Below, one piece after another: positions 8,606 through 19,213 of a stretch of DNA of 64,000 nt. The notes beneath the pieces were generated by a model. The model had not been told where the DNA came from, ran no database searches, and saw only the letters and a list, made by a program, of their open reading frames with translations. This stretch comes from Streptomyces sp. SS1-1. GTDB taxonomy: Bacteria > Actinomycetota > Actinomycetes > Streptomycetales > Streptomycetaceae. Each line of letters begins with the position of its first letter. Within the stretch, counting starts at the first letter, position 1. The DNA is taken from assembly GCF_008973465.1 (NCBI RefSeq), contig NZ_WBXN01000004.1, forward strand, positions 1,426,001-1,490,000, in the 5' to 3' direction. Made by a program: the position numbers and the translations under genes.

Positions 8606-9703
8606 GTGGACATCAGCGTGTACCGCCCCGGCGAGCTCAGCGCCGCCGACCGGGCGGCCTGGTCCTCCATCCAGTCCAAGGCCCATCTGCAGGGCGCGCC
8701 CGAGCTGGGCAACCCCTTCCTGTCACCGGAGTTCGCGCTCGCCGTGGGCCGCTGCCGGCGCGGGGTGCGGATCGCCGTCGTCCGGGAGGGCGGGGAGCCG
8801 GCCGCGTTCCTGCCGTTCCAGCGGACGGCCACCGGCGTCGGCCGGGCCATCGGCCTCGGCGTCTCGGACGCCCAGGGCCTCGTGCACCGGCCGGGGTTCA
8901 CGGTCGACGCCCAGGAGCTGCTGAAGGCGTGCGGGCTCGCCGTCTGGGAGTTCGACCACCTGGTCGACGGCCAGACGGCGTTCGCGCCGGCCGCCACCGG
9001 CAGCTATCCGTCACCGGTGATGGACGTCGACCAGGGGTACGACGCCTATCTGGCTCATCTGCGCGAGCACGCGCCGAAGTTCACCCGCACGACCCTGGCC
9101 AAGGAGCGCAAGCTGGCCCGCGACCACGAGGGCGTGCGGTACGTGCACGACGAGCGTGATCCGGCCGCGCTGCGCACCCTGATGTCCTGGAAGTCGGCCC
9201 AGTACCGCAGGACGGGACGCAGCGACCGCTTCGCCCAGGAGTGGATCACCCGGCTCGTCGAGCACCTGTTCCACACCCGCTCGGACTCCTTCGCGGGCGT
9301 CCTGTCCGTGCTGTACGCGGACGGCAAGCCGGTCGCCGCGCACTTCGGGCTGCGCAGCGAACGCATCCTGGCCTGCTGGTTCCCGGCCTACGACCCGGCG
9401 TTCTCGAGGTACTCGCCGGGCCTGGTGCTGCATCTGCGCATGGCCGAGGCGGCCGCCGCCGACGGCATCGCGCACCTGGATCTCGGCCGGGGCCAGAAGG
9501 AGTACAAGGACTCCCTGAAGACACGCGAGCTGACGGTGTCGGAGGGGTGGGTGACCCGGCGTCACCCGATCGCGTTCGGACACCGGGCACGGCGTGCTCC
9601 GGTCCGGGCGCTGCGCAACACCGTGCAGTCACGGCCGGAGCTCTTCGGACCGGCGGACCGTCTCCTGAAACGCATGGGAAGGATCCGTTCGGGACGTACG
9701 TAA
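8606..9703 (+). CDS. CelD/BcsL or FemAB-like GNAT acyltransferase
   Basis: 365 residues, GTG start one base after the previous stop. The layout is that of the CelD/FemAB-type GNAT fold: an N-terminal half with FLSPEFALAVG and AAFLPFQR, and a C-terminal GNAT half with GKPVAAHFGLRSERILACWF and LDLGRGQKEYKDSLKTRE. Members of this group acylate sugars or add amino acids to envelope polymers using acyl-CoA or aminoacyl-tRNA. Standing before two glycosyltransferases and a deacetylase, it most likely modifies the same surface glycan, which is an inference from context. Confidence 0.8.
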   Translation: MDISVYRPGELSAADRAAWSSIQSKAHLQGAPELGNPFLSPEFALAVGRCRRGVRIAVVREGGEPAAFLPFQRTATGVGRAIGLGVSDAQGLVHRPGFTVDAQELLKACGLAVWEFDHLVDGQTAFAPAATGSYPSPVMDVDQGYDAYLAHLREHAPKFTRTTLAKERKLARDHEGVRYVHDERDPAALRTLMSWKSAQYRRTGRSDRFAQEWITRLVEHLFHTRSDSFAGVLSVLYADGKPVAAHFGLRSERILACWFPAYDPAFSRYSPGLVLHLRMAEAAAADGIAHLDLGRGQKEYKDSLKTRELTVSEGWVTRRHPIAFGHRARRAPVRALRNTVQSRPELFGPADRLLKRMGRIRSGRT

Positions 9704-10074
9704 CGGCCGAAACCAACAAAAATGTGAGAGCTGGTTCCAGCTCTTGCCATACAGGCGCAATCATCAATACCGTCGTACATCTCACTCGCATCGGACGGTC
9801 GGCCCGCGGCTCCAGGGGAGGGACCGAGGACCGCAGGACGGCACCGGAGCGGGACGCGGTAGGGGGGTGCTCGGTGAAGGTGTCCGCATCTTCGACCGAG
9901 TCGTGCCGCGCGACCGGCCGCCGCACTTCCGGGTGGCCGGCCAGACATGCCAGCTCACCGCACGCACGGGGAGAGCCAGTCGCCGTGCTCGGGTGACACA
10001 ACCCCCCTTTCGAACCGGACACTTCACCGGGCCGCCCAGGGGCGGGCGGTCCACCGGACGAGAGGGACCCACTC
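9704..10074. other. 371-bp non-coding gap in the polysaccharide locus
   Basis: No credible reading frame. The first 80 bp are AT-richer and carry the hairpin at 9727-9744. The rest may hold the promoter for the glycosyltransferase genes; the ribosome site GAGAGGGAC is at 10061-10069. Confidence 0.5.
9727..9744 (+). terminator. Palindrome AGAGCTGG-TT-CCAGCTCT, terminator or operator
   Basis: A perfect 8-2-8 inverted repeat 24 bp after the CelD-like gene stop, followed by TT. It is small for a Streptomyces terminator and could equally be a regulator site for the downstream genes. Confidence 0.45.
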
Positions 10075-10917
10075 ATGAGTTCTGTGCTGCGCCCGGCGGT
10101 CCCGGGCCATGATCCGTCACCGGCCGGCTACCGGCCCGTCTCCTCGCACCTGGCCATCGCACCGCCCGTGAGCGTGGTGATACCGGCCATGAACGAGGCG
10201 GAGAACCTTCCGTACGTCTTCAAGACCCTGCCGGACTGGATCCACGAAGTGGTCCTGGTCGACGGCAACTCCACCGACGACACGGTCGAGGTGGCCCGCG
10301 AGCTGTGGCCCGAGGTCAAGGTCGTGCGCCAGCGCGGCAAGGGCAAGGGGGACGCCCTGATCACCGGGTTCGAGGCGGCCACCGGCGACATCATCGTCAT
10401 GGTCGACGCGGACGGCTCCGCCGACGGCAACGAGATCCTGAGCTATGTGTCCGCCCTGGTCTCGGGCGCGGACTTCGCCAAGGGGTCGCGGTTCGCCAAC
10501 GGCGGCGGCACCGACGACATGACGCTCATCCGCAAGCTGGGCAACTGGGCGCTCTGCACAGCCGTCAACCGCAAGTTCGGCGCCCGCTACACCGATCTCT
10601 GCTACGGATACAACGCGTTCTGGCGGCACTGCCTGGACAAGATCGACCTCGACTGCACCGGCTTCGAGGTGGAGACCCTGATGAACATCCGGGTCGTCAA
10701 GGCCGGGCTGAAGGTGCAGGAGATACCGAGCCACGAGTACCTCCGCATCCACGGCACCAGCAATCTGCGGGCCGTGCGCGATGGGCTGCGGGTGCTGCGG
10801 GTCATCCTCAAGGAGCGCTCCAACCGGCGCGCGCTGCGCCGCCGCAGCGCCGCCGCGCACTCCCCCGTGCTCACCTCGGTCGGCTCGCGCCCGAAGGCCC
10901 GGGGAGAGACGTCTTGA
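10075..10917 (+). CDS. Family 2 glycosyltransferase (dolichyl-phosphate-sugar-synthase-like)
   Basis: 280 residues. The GT-A signature is complete: PAMNEAENL near residue 38, DGNSTDDT from about residue 63, and the metal-binding DADG at Asp111-Asp113. The core resembles DPM1/polyprenyl-phosphate sugar transferases without a C-terminal membrane domain, so it probably works at the inner face of the membrane with a nucleotide sugar and a lipid or glycan acceptor. A pair of basic stretches at the C-terminus (NRRALRRRS) could aid membrane contact. It overlaps the next glycosyltransferase by TTGA. Confidence 0.87.
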   Translation: MSSVLRPAVPGHDPSPAGYRPVSSHLAIAPPVSVVIPAMNEAENLPYVFKTLPDWIHEVVLVDGNSTDDTVEVARELWPEVKVVRQRGKGKGDALITGFEAATGDIIVMVDADGSADGNEILSYVSALVSGADFAKGSRFANGGGTDDMTLIRKLGNWALCTAVNRKFGARYTDLCYGYNAFWRHCLDKIDLDCTGFEVETLMNIRVVKAGLKVQEIPSHEYLRIHGTSNLRAVRDGLRVLRVILKERSNRRALRRRSAAAHSPVLTSVGSRPKARGETS

Positions 10918-11918
10918 GCGGTCCCGGCATCTCCGTCGTGATCTGCGTCTACACCGAGGACCGCTGGGAGGACATCCTCGCCGCGGTCGCCTCGGTGCGG
11001 GCGCAGGCGTATCCGGCCCTGGAGACCCTGCTGGTCGTCGACCACAACCCGGCGCTCCTGGACCGGCTCGCCAAGGAGTACAAGGAGACGCCCGAGGTGC
11101 GGGTGCTGGCCAACGCGGGCCCGCGCGGTCTGTCGGCCGGCCGCAACACGGGCATCGCGGCCTCCCGGGGCGAGGTCGTCGCGTTCCTCGACGACGACGC
11201 CGTGGCCGAGCGGGACTGGCTGGGGTACTTCGCGGCCGGCTACGACGACCCACGGGTCATGGCCGTCGGCGGGCGCACCGAGCCGATCTGGGCGTCCGGC
11301 CGCCGGCCCGGCTGGTTCCCGGAGGAGTTCGACTGGGTCGTGGGCTGCACCTACCGGGGCTTGCCCGCCGGGCGGACGAAGGTGCGCAACGTCCTCGGCG
11401 GCAACGCCTCGTTCCGCCGTACGGCGTTCGACGTGGCGGGTGGTTTCGCGACCGGCATCGGCCGCGACGGGGACCGGCTGCCGCTGGGCTGTGAGGAGAC
11501 GGAGCTGTGCATCCGGCTCAGCCGCGCCCGGCCCGACGCGGTGCTGCTGATCGACGACCGCGCGATCATCCACCACCGGGTGCCCGGCCCGCGGGAGCGG
11601 TTCCGGTACTTCCGCACCCGCACCTACGCGGAGGGCCTGTCGAAGGCGCTGGTGGCCCGCAGTGTCGGCGCGGACAAGGGACTGGAGTCCGAACGCCGGT
11701 ACACCACGCGTGTGCTGCCGGCCGGGGTGGCGCGCGGCCTGCGGGACGCGCTGCTCGCCCGGCCCGGGGGCGCGGGCCGGGCGGGTGCGATCGTGACGGG
11801 GGTGCTGACGGCGGCGGGTGGGTACGTCGTCGGAAGTGTCCGCGCCCGCCGGGGCGGCGCCACGTACGCGGTGGCCGGGATCGAGGGATCGCCGGACACC
11901 GGAGGGGGGACGGGATGA
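10914..11918 (+). CDS. Family 2 glycosyltransferase
   Basis: 334 residues. The start is TTG at 10914, overlapping the previous stop as TTGA and preceded by GGGGAGAG. Any later start would remove the first beta strand (GISVVICVYTE). It has the metal-binding LDDDA (Asp93-Asp95), GGNASFRR and the catalytic-base region CEETELCIRL, as in family 2 enzymes that extend surface glycans. A weakly hydrophobic stretch near the C-terminus (VTGVLTAAGGYVVGSV) may touch the membrane. It is coupled to the deacetylase gene by an ATGA overlap. Confidence 0.87.
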   Translation: MSGPGISVVICVYTEDRWEDILAAVASVRAQAYPALETLLVVDHNPALLDRLAKEYKETPEVRVLANAGPRGLSAGRNTGIAASRGEVVAFLDDDAVAERDWLGYFAAGYDDPRVMAVGGRTEPIWASGRRPGWFPEEFDWVVGCTYRGLPAGRTKVRNVLGGNASFRRTAFDVAGGFATGIGRDGDRLPLGCEETELCIRLSRARPDAVLLIDDRAIIHHRVPGPRERFRYFRTRTYAEGLSKALVARSVGADKGLESERRYTTRVLPAGVARGLRDALLARPGGAGRAGAIVTGVLTAAGGYVVGSVRARRGGATYAVAGIEGSPDTGGGTG

Positions 11919-12715
11919 GCGACACGCCGGTGCCGATCCTGATGTACCACGCGGTGTCCACCGCGCCGAACGACGCCACCCGGGAGCTGTCGGTGGCGCC
12001 GGAGGCGTTCGCGGAGCAGATGGCCCTCATCGGCGACCTGGGGCTCACACCGGTGCGCACGGCGGAGCTCGCCGAGCACTGGCGCTCCGGGAAGCCGCTG
12101 CCCGAACGGCCCGTGCTGATCACCTTCGACGACGGCTACGCGGGCGTGCACCGGCACGCCCTGCCCGTACTGCGCGCCCACGGCTTCACGGCCACGGTGT
12201 TCGTCTCCACGGGCTGGCTGAAGGGCCCGCACGACATGGGCGGCGGCCTGGACACCATGCTGGACTGGGAGCAGGTGCGCGAACTGGCCGCCGCCGGCGT
12301 GGAGATCGGCGGCCACAGCCACACGCACCCGCAGCTGGACCAGCTCCCCGACGACCGGCTGCGCTCGGAGCTGATCCTCTGCAAGGAGATCGTCTCAGAC
12401 CAGCTGGGCACCGCCCCCGTCTCGTTCGCGTACCCGTACGGCTACTCCAGCCGCCGGGTGCGCGAGGCGGTACGGGAGACCGGGTACGCCCAGGCGCTCG
12501 CCGTCAACAACGGCCTCGCCCGGCGCCGGCAGGGGCCGTACGCACTCACGCGGCTCACCGTGCGCCGCACCACCGGCGTCGAGGAGTTCGGCCGGCTGGT
12601 CGAAGGCCGTGCCGTCGCCCGTACGTTCGCCAGGGACCGCGCCCTGACCAAGGGGTACGCCGTGGTCCGCAGAGCCCGTCAGGTCCGCCGGAAGGCCATC
12701 CGTACCCGTGTCTGA
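11915..12715 (+). CDS. NodB-type polysaccharide deacetylase
   Basis: 266 residues. The carbohydrate esterase 4 motifs are intact: TFDDGY (Asp72, Asp73; catalytic base and metal ligand), HSHTHP (metal-binding His134 and His138) and FAYPYGY. It removes N-acetyl or O-acetyl groups from a sugar polymer. No signal peptide or membrane segment is visible, so the substrate would be met on the cytoplasmic side, or export is by another route. It is coupled to the glycosyltransferase before it (ATGA) and overlaps the flippase fusion after it by 8 bp. Confidence 0.88.
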   Translation: MSDTPVPILMYHAVSTAPNDATRELSVAPEAFAEQMALIGDLGLTPVRTAELAEHWRSGKPLPERPVLITFDDGYAGVHRHALPVLRAHGFTATVFVSTGWLKGPHDMGGGLDTMLDWEQVRELAAAGVEIGGHSHTHPQLDQLPDDRLRSELILCKEIVSDQLGTAPVSFAYPYGYSSRRVREAVRETGYAQALAVNNGLARRRQGPYALTRLTVRRTTGVEEFGRLVEGRAVARTFARDRALTKGYAVVRRARQVRRKAIRTRV

Positions 12716-15700
12716 CACGACGACCACGACCGAGCCCGCCTCGACCGACGCGCCGGCGCCCGAGCGGCCGGGGCGGCGCCTCCGCCTGCCCGGACTGGGC
12801 GGGTCCTCCGGCGGCGGCAGCCAGCTGTTCCGCAACGCCTACGCGCTGATGATCAACACCGGTGTCTCGGCGGTGCTGGGGCTGGGCTTCTGGCTGGCCG
12901 CCGCCCGCTACTACTCCGAGTCCGCTGTCGGCCAGGGGTCGGCGGCGATCGCCGCGATGAAGTTCCTCGCCGGGCTGACGGCGGTGACGCTGACCGGGGC
13001 GCTCGCCCGGTTCATCCCGGTGGCCGGGCGCACCACGGGCCGCCTGATCTTCCGTACGTACGCCGGAAGCTGTGTGGTGGTGGCGCTGGCCGCCGGGGTC
13101 TTCCTGCTGACGCTGGACCTGTGGGGGCCGTCGTACCGGTTCCTGCAGGGGCCGCTGAACGGGCTGTTCTTCGTCGCCGCCGTCATCGCCTGGAACGTGC
13201 TCACCCTTCAGGACGGGGTGCTGACCGGGCTGCGCAGCGCGGTGTGGGTGCCCGTCGGCAACACCGTGTTCTCGGCGGTCAAGCTGGGGCTGCTGGTGGC
13301 GTTCGCGGTGGCGATCCCGACCGCCGGCGTCTTCGTGTCGTGGGTGGCGGCGATCGCGGTGTCGGTGCTGCCGCTGGGCTGGCTGGTGTTCCGCCGGCTG
13401 GTGCCCCGGCACATGGCGGCGACCGAGGACCACGCCCGCCCGCCGTCGCTGCGGGAGGTCGGCCGGTTCCTGGCCGGGGACTACACCGGCTCCCTGTTCT
13501 CCCTGGCCGTGGTCTACCTCATCCCGGTGATCGTGGCGGCGCGCGTCTCCGCCGAGGACAACGCGTACTTCTACATCACCGCGACCATCGGCGGCACCGT
13601 CAACCTGCTCGCCATCAACATGGGCGCCTCCCTGACGGTGGAGGGCTCGCACGCGCCGGGGCGGCTGGCCGCCGACACCCGGGCGGCGCTGGCCCGGATG
13701 GCCCGCATCATGCTGCCGGTCTCGGCGGTCCTGTTCTTCGGGGCGCCCTGGATCCTGGGCGTCTTCGGCGCGGGCTACGCGGACGCGGCGACCCCGCTGT
13801 TGCGCTGGTTCGCGGTGGGCGGGCTGCTGCGGGTCGTCATGGAGACGTACTTCGCGGTCCTGCGGGCGCAGAGCCGGACGGCCGGACTGGCGTGGCTGCA
13901 GGGGCTGTTGTGCGCGCTGGTGCTCGGTCTGACGCTGCTCCTGCTGCCCCGGATGGGCCTGACGGGCGCCGGGGTCGCCGAGATCGCCGCGCTCTCGGTG
14001 ATCGTGGCGATCGCCGCGCCCCGGCTGTACCGGACGGTGCGGGGCTCCGGGGCGAAGATCCCCGAGGACGCGGCCCCCGACGGCGATCTGGCCGACCTGG
14101 GGGCGCGCGAGACATCCACGGGGGCGCGCAAGAGCTGGGCGCTGGACAGCGACACCCTCGCGCTCGGCATCCACGTCGACTTCGACCATCTGGAACGCCG
14201 GCCCGACGTCCGGCCGGGACCGGGCACCCCGCCCACGGGCACCCCGCGGATCCGCCCGGAGCACCGGCCCGCCTGGGCCCGCGCGGCGGAGGCGGGGCCG
14301 CCGGTCGAGCCGGGACGGGAGCCGGGCGCGGAGGCGTCGGAGGGTCCCGCCGAGGTGGACGCGCCGTTCGGGGACGCGTTCGACGCGGGCAAGGGCGAGG
14401 TGACGGCCGCCGTGGAGGAACCCGACGAGACCGCCGCCCCGCCGGAACCCGAACCGCCGGCACCGCGGGAACCCGTACGGCCCGAGGTGCTCGCGGCCGG
14501 CCGGCGTGAGCGGCTGCTGCCGACCCGGGTCGGCGTCGTTCTGGGCTGTCTGCTGGTCGCGGCGCTGCTGCTGTACTGGGTGCCCGCGCTGCGGCTCGGC
14601 GAGAGCGACCTGGACCGTATGGGCGGGCTCGGGCTGATCTCGGTGCTGCCGCCGCCGACACTGCTGGGGGCGGCCCTGCTGGCCGTCGTGTTCGCCTCAC
14701 TGCTGTGGCTGAACCGCGAGCACCGGGCGCTGCTGCTGGTCACCCTGCTGGCGACGGTCGTGTCGCTGCACGCCCTGCCCGCGCTGATCGAGACCGAGCC
14801 CCGATTCGCGACGGCCTGGCAGCACCTGGGCTTCCTCGACTACATCGACCGCACCGGTTCCGCCGTGCCCGATCTGGACGCGCGCTGGAGCTGGCCGGGA
14901 TTCTTCGCGGTGGCCGCGTTCACCGCGCGGGCCTGCGGGGTCGACGATCTGACCGAGGTCGTCCGCTGGTGGCCGACGGCCATGCAACTGCTGTACCTGG
15001 TCCCGATGTTCCTGCTGGTGCGCCATATGCGGGCGAGCTGGCGGGCCCGGTGGACCGGCATCTGGGTGTTCGTGCTGGCCGGCTGGGTCGGCCAGGACTA
15101 CTTCTCCCCGCAGGGCTTCACGTATCTGCTGTATCTGGCCTTCGCGGCGGTGCTGCTGGTCTGGTTCCGCGCGCCGCGCGTGATCTGGTCGCGGCGCCGG
15201 CCCGGCGAACTGGAGGTGGAACCGGCGAACCGGCGCCAGCGTGCCGTGCTGCTGGCCGTCGTGATGGGGCTGTTCGCGGCGAGTGTCCCGGCCCATCAGC
15301 TGACGCCGTTCGTGATGCTGGGCGTGGTGACGGCGCTGGTGCTGGCCGGCCGGAGCGAACTGCGCGGCCTGCCCGTCCTGTTCGGCGTGATGGTGACCGC
15401 GTGGATCGGCTTCCTCGCCGAGCCGTACTGGTCGGGGCACTTCGACGAGCTGTTCGGCGGGGTCGGCGGGGTCGGCGGCAACGTCACCTCCTCCGTGTCC
15501 GGCCGGATCGAGGGCGGCAGTTCGACCCACCAGCTCGTGCTGTACGTCCGGGTCCTGCTGGCCGGCGGGGTGATGGCGTTCGCGTGCTGGGGCTGGTGGC
15601 GCCGGCGCTTCCACCACTACCGGGAGCGCTCGCTGCTCGTCCTGACCTTCGTGCCGTTCCTCGGCTTCGGCATGCAGTCGTACGGCGGTGAGATGGCACT

Positions 15701-16529
15701 GCGGGTCTTCATGTTCGCCCTGCCCGGGGCGGCCCTGCTCACCGGCCTCGCCCTGTTCCCACGCACCGGTGTCACCGCCGAGGAGCGGGAGCGGGACCGG
15801 GTGAGCCTCGCCCCGCTGGCCGCGCTGATGGCGGGCCTGGTGCTCATGGGCGGCTTCCTGGTGGCCCGGTGGGGCAACGAGCCGTTCGAGCGGGTGCGGC
15901 CCGGCGAGGTCGCCGCCATGGAGTACGTGTACGCCCACGACGATCCGAGTCTGCGGCTGCTGTGGCTGAGCAGCGACCCGGTGGAGGACGTGACGCCCGC
16001 GATGCCGTGGGGCGCCCGGGACATGGAGAAGGTCTCCTATCTGCCGACGCAGGCGCCGGCGGACCCGGTGCTGGTGTCGGGCCTGGTGAAGGCGCTGAGG
16101 GACGCGGGTCCGAACTCGTATCTGATGGTCAACCGCGGTCAGGTGGAGTTCCTGCGGCTGGACGTGGGCTTCTCGCCGACCTGGCAGATGCGGCTGCTGG
16201 AGAACCTGGACCGCAGGCCGGAGCTGAAGCGGGTCTTCGTCAACGCCGACGTGACGATGTACGCGCTGCGCGAGCAGCCGGCGGGCGCGGTGCCGAAGGC
16301 CGATCCGGGGCCGATCGGGCCGCAGGTGACGTGGACGCCGTGGTCGGTGGTCGGCGGTGTCGCGGCGGTCGCGCTGATCCTGCTGCTGGCGGCCCGGGAG
16401 ATCGTGCGGGTGGCGACGCCGCCGAGCGTGCGGCAGCTGAGCCGGCTGCAGAGCAGTTTCTGGTTCTCGCTGCCGCTGCTGGCGGTGCTGCTGGCCTCGC
16501 TGGTGCAGCGGTTCCTGACGATCAAGTGA
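12708..16529 (+). CDS. Wzx-like flippase fused to a multi-TM (GT-C or polymerase-like) domain
   Basis: 1273 residues, GTG at 12708 inside the end of the deacetylase gene. Residues ~40-445 look like a polysaccharide flippase of the MATE/MVF/Wzx superfamily, with about 12 hydrophobic segments. Residues ~450-600 are a hydrophilic Pro, Glu and Arg-rich linker. From about residue 606 a second block of 10 or more hydrophobic segments follows, with a large loop carrying HFDELFGGVGGVGGNVTSS and a soluble stretch (about residues 1060-1190) before two last segments. The second block resembles GT-C glycosyltransferases or O-antigen polymerases in topology only. One protein may therefore both flip and extend or polymerise the lipid-linked glycan. 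Confidence 0.75.
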   Translation: MSDTTTTTEPASTDAPAPERPGRRLRLPGLGGSSGGGSQLFRNAYALMINTGVSAVLGLGFWLAAARYYSESAVGQGSAAIAAMKFLAGLTAVTLTGALARFIPVAGRTTGRLIFRTYAGSCVVVALAAGVFLLTLDLWGPSYRFLQGPLNGLFFVAAVIAWNVLTLQDGVLTGLRSAVWVPVGNTVFSAVKLGLLVAFAVAIPTAGVFVSWVAAIAVSVLPLGWLVFRRLVPRHMAATEDHARPPSLREVGRFLAGDYTGSLFSLAVVYLIPVIVAARVSAEDNAYFYITATIGGTVNLLAINMGASLTVEGSHAPGRLAADTRAALARMARIMLPVSAVLFFGAPWILGVFGAGYADAATPLLRWFAVGGLLRVVMETYFAVLRAQSRTAGLAWLQGLLCALVLGLTLLLLPRMGLTGAGVAEIAALSVIVAIAAPRLYRTVRGSGAKIPEDAAPDGDLADLGARETSTGARKSWALDSDTLALGIHVDFDHLERRPDVRPGPGTPPTGTPRIRPEHRPAWARAAEAGPPVEPGREPGAEASEGPAEVDAPFGDAFDAGKGEVTAAVEEPDETAAPPEPEPPAPREPVRPEVLAAGRRERLLPTRVGVVLGCLLVAALLLYWVPALRLGESDLDRMGGLGLISVLPPPTLLGAALLAVVFASLLWLNREHRALLLVTLLATVVSLHALPALIETEPRFATAWQHLGFLDYIDRTGSAVPDLDARWSWPGFFAVAAFTARACGVDDLTEVVRWWPTAMQLLYLVPMFLLVRHMRASWRARWTGIWVFVLAGWVGQDYFSPQGFTYLLYLAFAAVLLVWFRAPRVIWSRRRPGELEVEPANRRQRAVLLAVVMGLFAASVPAHQLTPFVMLGVVTALVLAGRSELRGLPVLFGVMVTAWIGFLAEPYWSGHFDELFGGVGGVGGNVTSSVSGRIEGGSSTHQLVLYVRVLLAGGVMAFACWGWWRRRFHHYRERSLLVLTFVPFLGFGMQSYGGEMALRVFMFALPGAALLTGLALFPRTGVTAEERERDRVSLAPLAALMAGLVLMGGFLVARWGNEPFERVRPGEVAAMEYVYAHDDPSLRLLWLSSDPVEDVTPAMPWGARDMEKVSYLPTQAPADPVLVSGLVKALRDAGPNSYLMVNRGQVEFLRLDVGFSPTWQMRLLENLDRRPELKRVFVNADVTMYALREQPAGAVPKADPGPIGPQVTWTPWSVVGGVAAVALILLLAAREIVRVATPPSVRQLSRLQSSFWFSLPLLAVLLASLVQRFLTIK

Positions 16530-16553
16530 ATCAGGCGACCGGGGCCGGGGGGC

Positions 16554-17966
16554 TCAGCGCTCGAGCCACCTGACCTGGTAGGCGTGCAGGGCGACCTTCC
16601 TGCCGTCGACCCGGACATCGATCTGCCGGTCACGGGTGTTGACGACCAGCACGGTGTCGTCGGTGGCCAGCACCCGCACACCGTCCCCGTCGACGGGCAC
16701 CCGCTCGAACCGGGTGCCCGGCCCGAACTCCTTCCCGAACCGGGAGAGCAGGCCGTACATGGGGAGTTCGGCTCCGCCGCGCGCGGCGTCGGTCGGTGTC
16801 CACAGGCAGCCCGCGCAGGCGGTGCCCTTCTCGTTCTCCGGGTTCCAGTAGAACGCGGAGGTGGTGCCGCCCTCGGCCAGCGCGATCAGCCCGGTGGCGT
16901 GGACGGCGACCCGGCGGGCCTCGGACCAGCCCTCGCGTTCGTCGTCGCCGTCGGCCGGCTCGACGTAGTACTCGGCCCACCACAGCGGCAGGTCACCGGT
17001 CTGCTCGCGCACCCAGCGGCTGACGTCGGTGAACTTCCGTGTGGCCGTGAACTCGTCGGGCAGCAGCTCGTCGTCGCGGGTGTAGCTGGAGCCGTCCACG
17101 ACGACGAAGTCGGCGCCGGCCTTGTGCTCGTTCCAGTACCGGAAGGCGTCGACGGTCCGCCGGTCGAGGGCGCCCCACGGGCCCGTGAGCGCCTTGGACG
17201 CCTCGTGCGCGCGGGGGTCGACGCTGTCCATCACCAGGTAGGGGCCGCCCACCATGATGTCCCGGTCGACCTTCTTCAGCGCCCGGTAGACCAGGTTGTA
17301 GAGCTTCGTGTAGCCCTCCTGGTCCCAGCGGGCCTCGGCGTCGTTCCAGAACCCCTTGAACTCGTTCCAGACGACGAAGTGCCGTACGTCCGGGTAGCGC
17401 CTCGCGACCGTCGCGGCGAGGGCCGCGTAGTCGGCGTAGTGCTCGGGGTCGGGCGCGGTCTCCAGGGCCGCCTGGCTCCAGTCGGTGGCGTCGACGCCGG
17501 GCTCGCCGCCCTTCATCCAGTCCGGCGCGCAGCACAGGGTGACGACGGGGGTGCCGCCGGAGGCGCGCACGAAGTCGATGCGCCGGTCCATCGCCTCGAA
17601 GTCGTAACGGCCGCGCACCGGCTCGGGGTTGTCGGCGCCCCAGCCCATGAGGTGCTGGATCTGCGGCAGTCCCCCGTCGCCGGCGATCCGGCGCTCGACG
17701 CGTGCGACGGCGGCCGGGGCGCCCTCGTCGGCGCTGTGCTGGGTGTGGGTGAACCCCCAGCCGACCTCGGGGTCGCGCGCGTGCGGCGCGGCCGTGAGGG
17801 TGCCGTGCACCTTGTCGCCGTCGCGTGTGGTGCCGTCGGTGTCCACGCCGTTGCCGGGAAGTGTGCCGAGGAGGGTCACGATCAGGGCCAGAGCCGCGGC
17901 GCCCACCCCGAGCAGCGCGGTGAGCCGCCACCGCCGTGCCCCCGAATTCCACCCATGACGTCCCAT
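16554..17966 (-). CDS. Membrane-anchored clan-A glycoside hydrolase (GH39-like)
   Basis: 470 residues from the ATG at 17966, chosen because a basic N-terminus and one membrane segment (residues ~13-36) follow directly; upstream codons look non-coding. There is no clear ribosome site, so the start is less certain. The acid/base pair is in VWNEFKGFW (Asn201-Glu202) and the likely nucleophile is Glu332 in WWAEYYVEP, the pattern of (beta/alpha)8 retaining enzymes related to GH39 or GH5. It probably trims a glycan at the cell surface. It is convergent with the flippase fusion (24 bp apart) and likely belongs to the same locus. Confidence 0.75.
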   Translation of the reverse strand: MGRHGWNSGARRWRLTALLGVGAAALALIVTLLGTLPGNGVDTDGTTRDGDKVHGTLTAAPHARDPEVGWGFTHTQHSADEGAPAAVARVERRIAGDGGLPQIQHLMGWGADNPEPVRGRYDFEAMDRRIDFVRASGGTPVVTLCCAPDWMKGGEPGVDATDWSQAALETAPDPEHYADYAALAATVARRYPDVRHFVVWNEFKGFWNDAEARWDQEGYTKLYNLVYRALKKVDRDIMVGGPYLVMDSVDPRAHEASKALTGPWGALDRRTVDAFRYWNEHKAGADFVVVDGSSYTRDDELLPDEFTATRKFTDVSRWVREQTGDLPLWWAEYYVEPADGDDEREGWSEARRVAVHATGLIALAEGGTTSAFYWNPENEKGTACAGCLWTPTDAARGGAELPMYGLLSRFGKEFGPGTRFERVPVDGDGVRVLATDDTVLVVNTRDRQIDVRVDGRKVALHAYQVRWLER

Positions 17967-18097
17967 CAAGGACAACGGTAACGGGGGTGAGCGCCGCCCG
18001 GGCAGGTTTCGTCGGCACCCGGTGCCCCGGCGGGACGGGGCGGGACGCGACGGGGAAACCGGGTGCACGCCGACCCCTGGTGACGGATCATGGCCGC

Positions 18098-19192
<1,095 letters not shown>

Positions 19193-19213
19193 CCCAGGTG
19201 TTTTGATGGGTGT

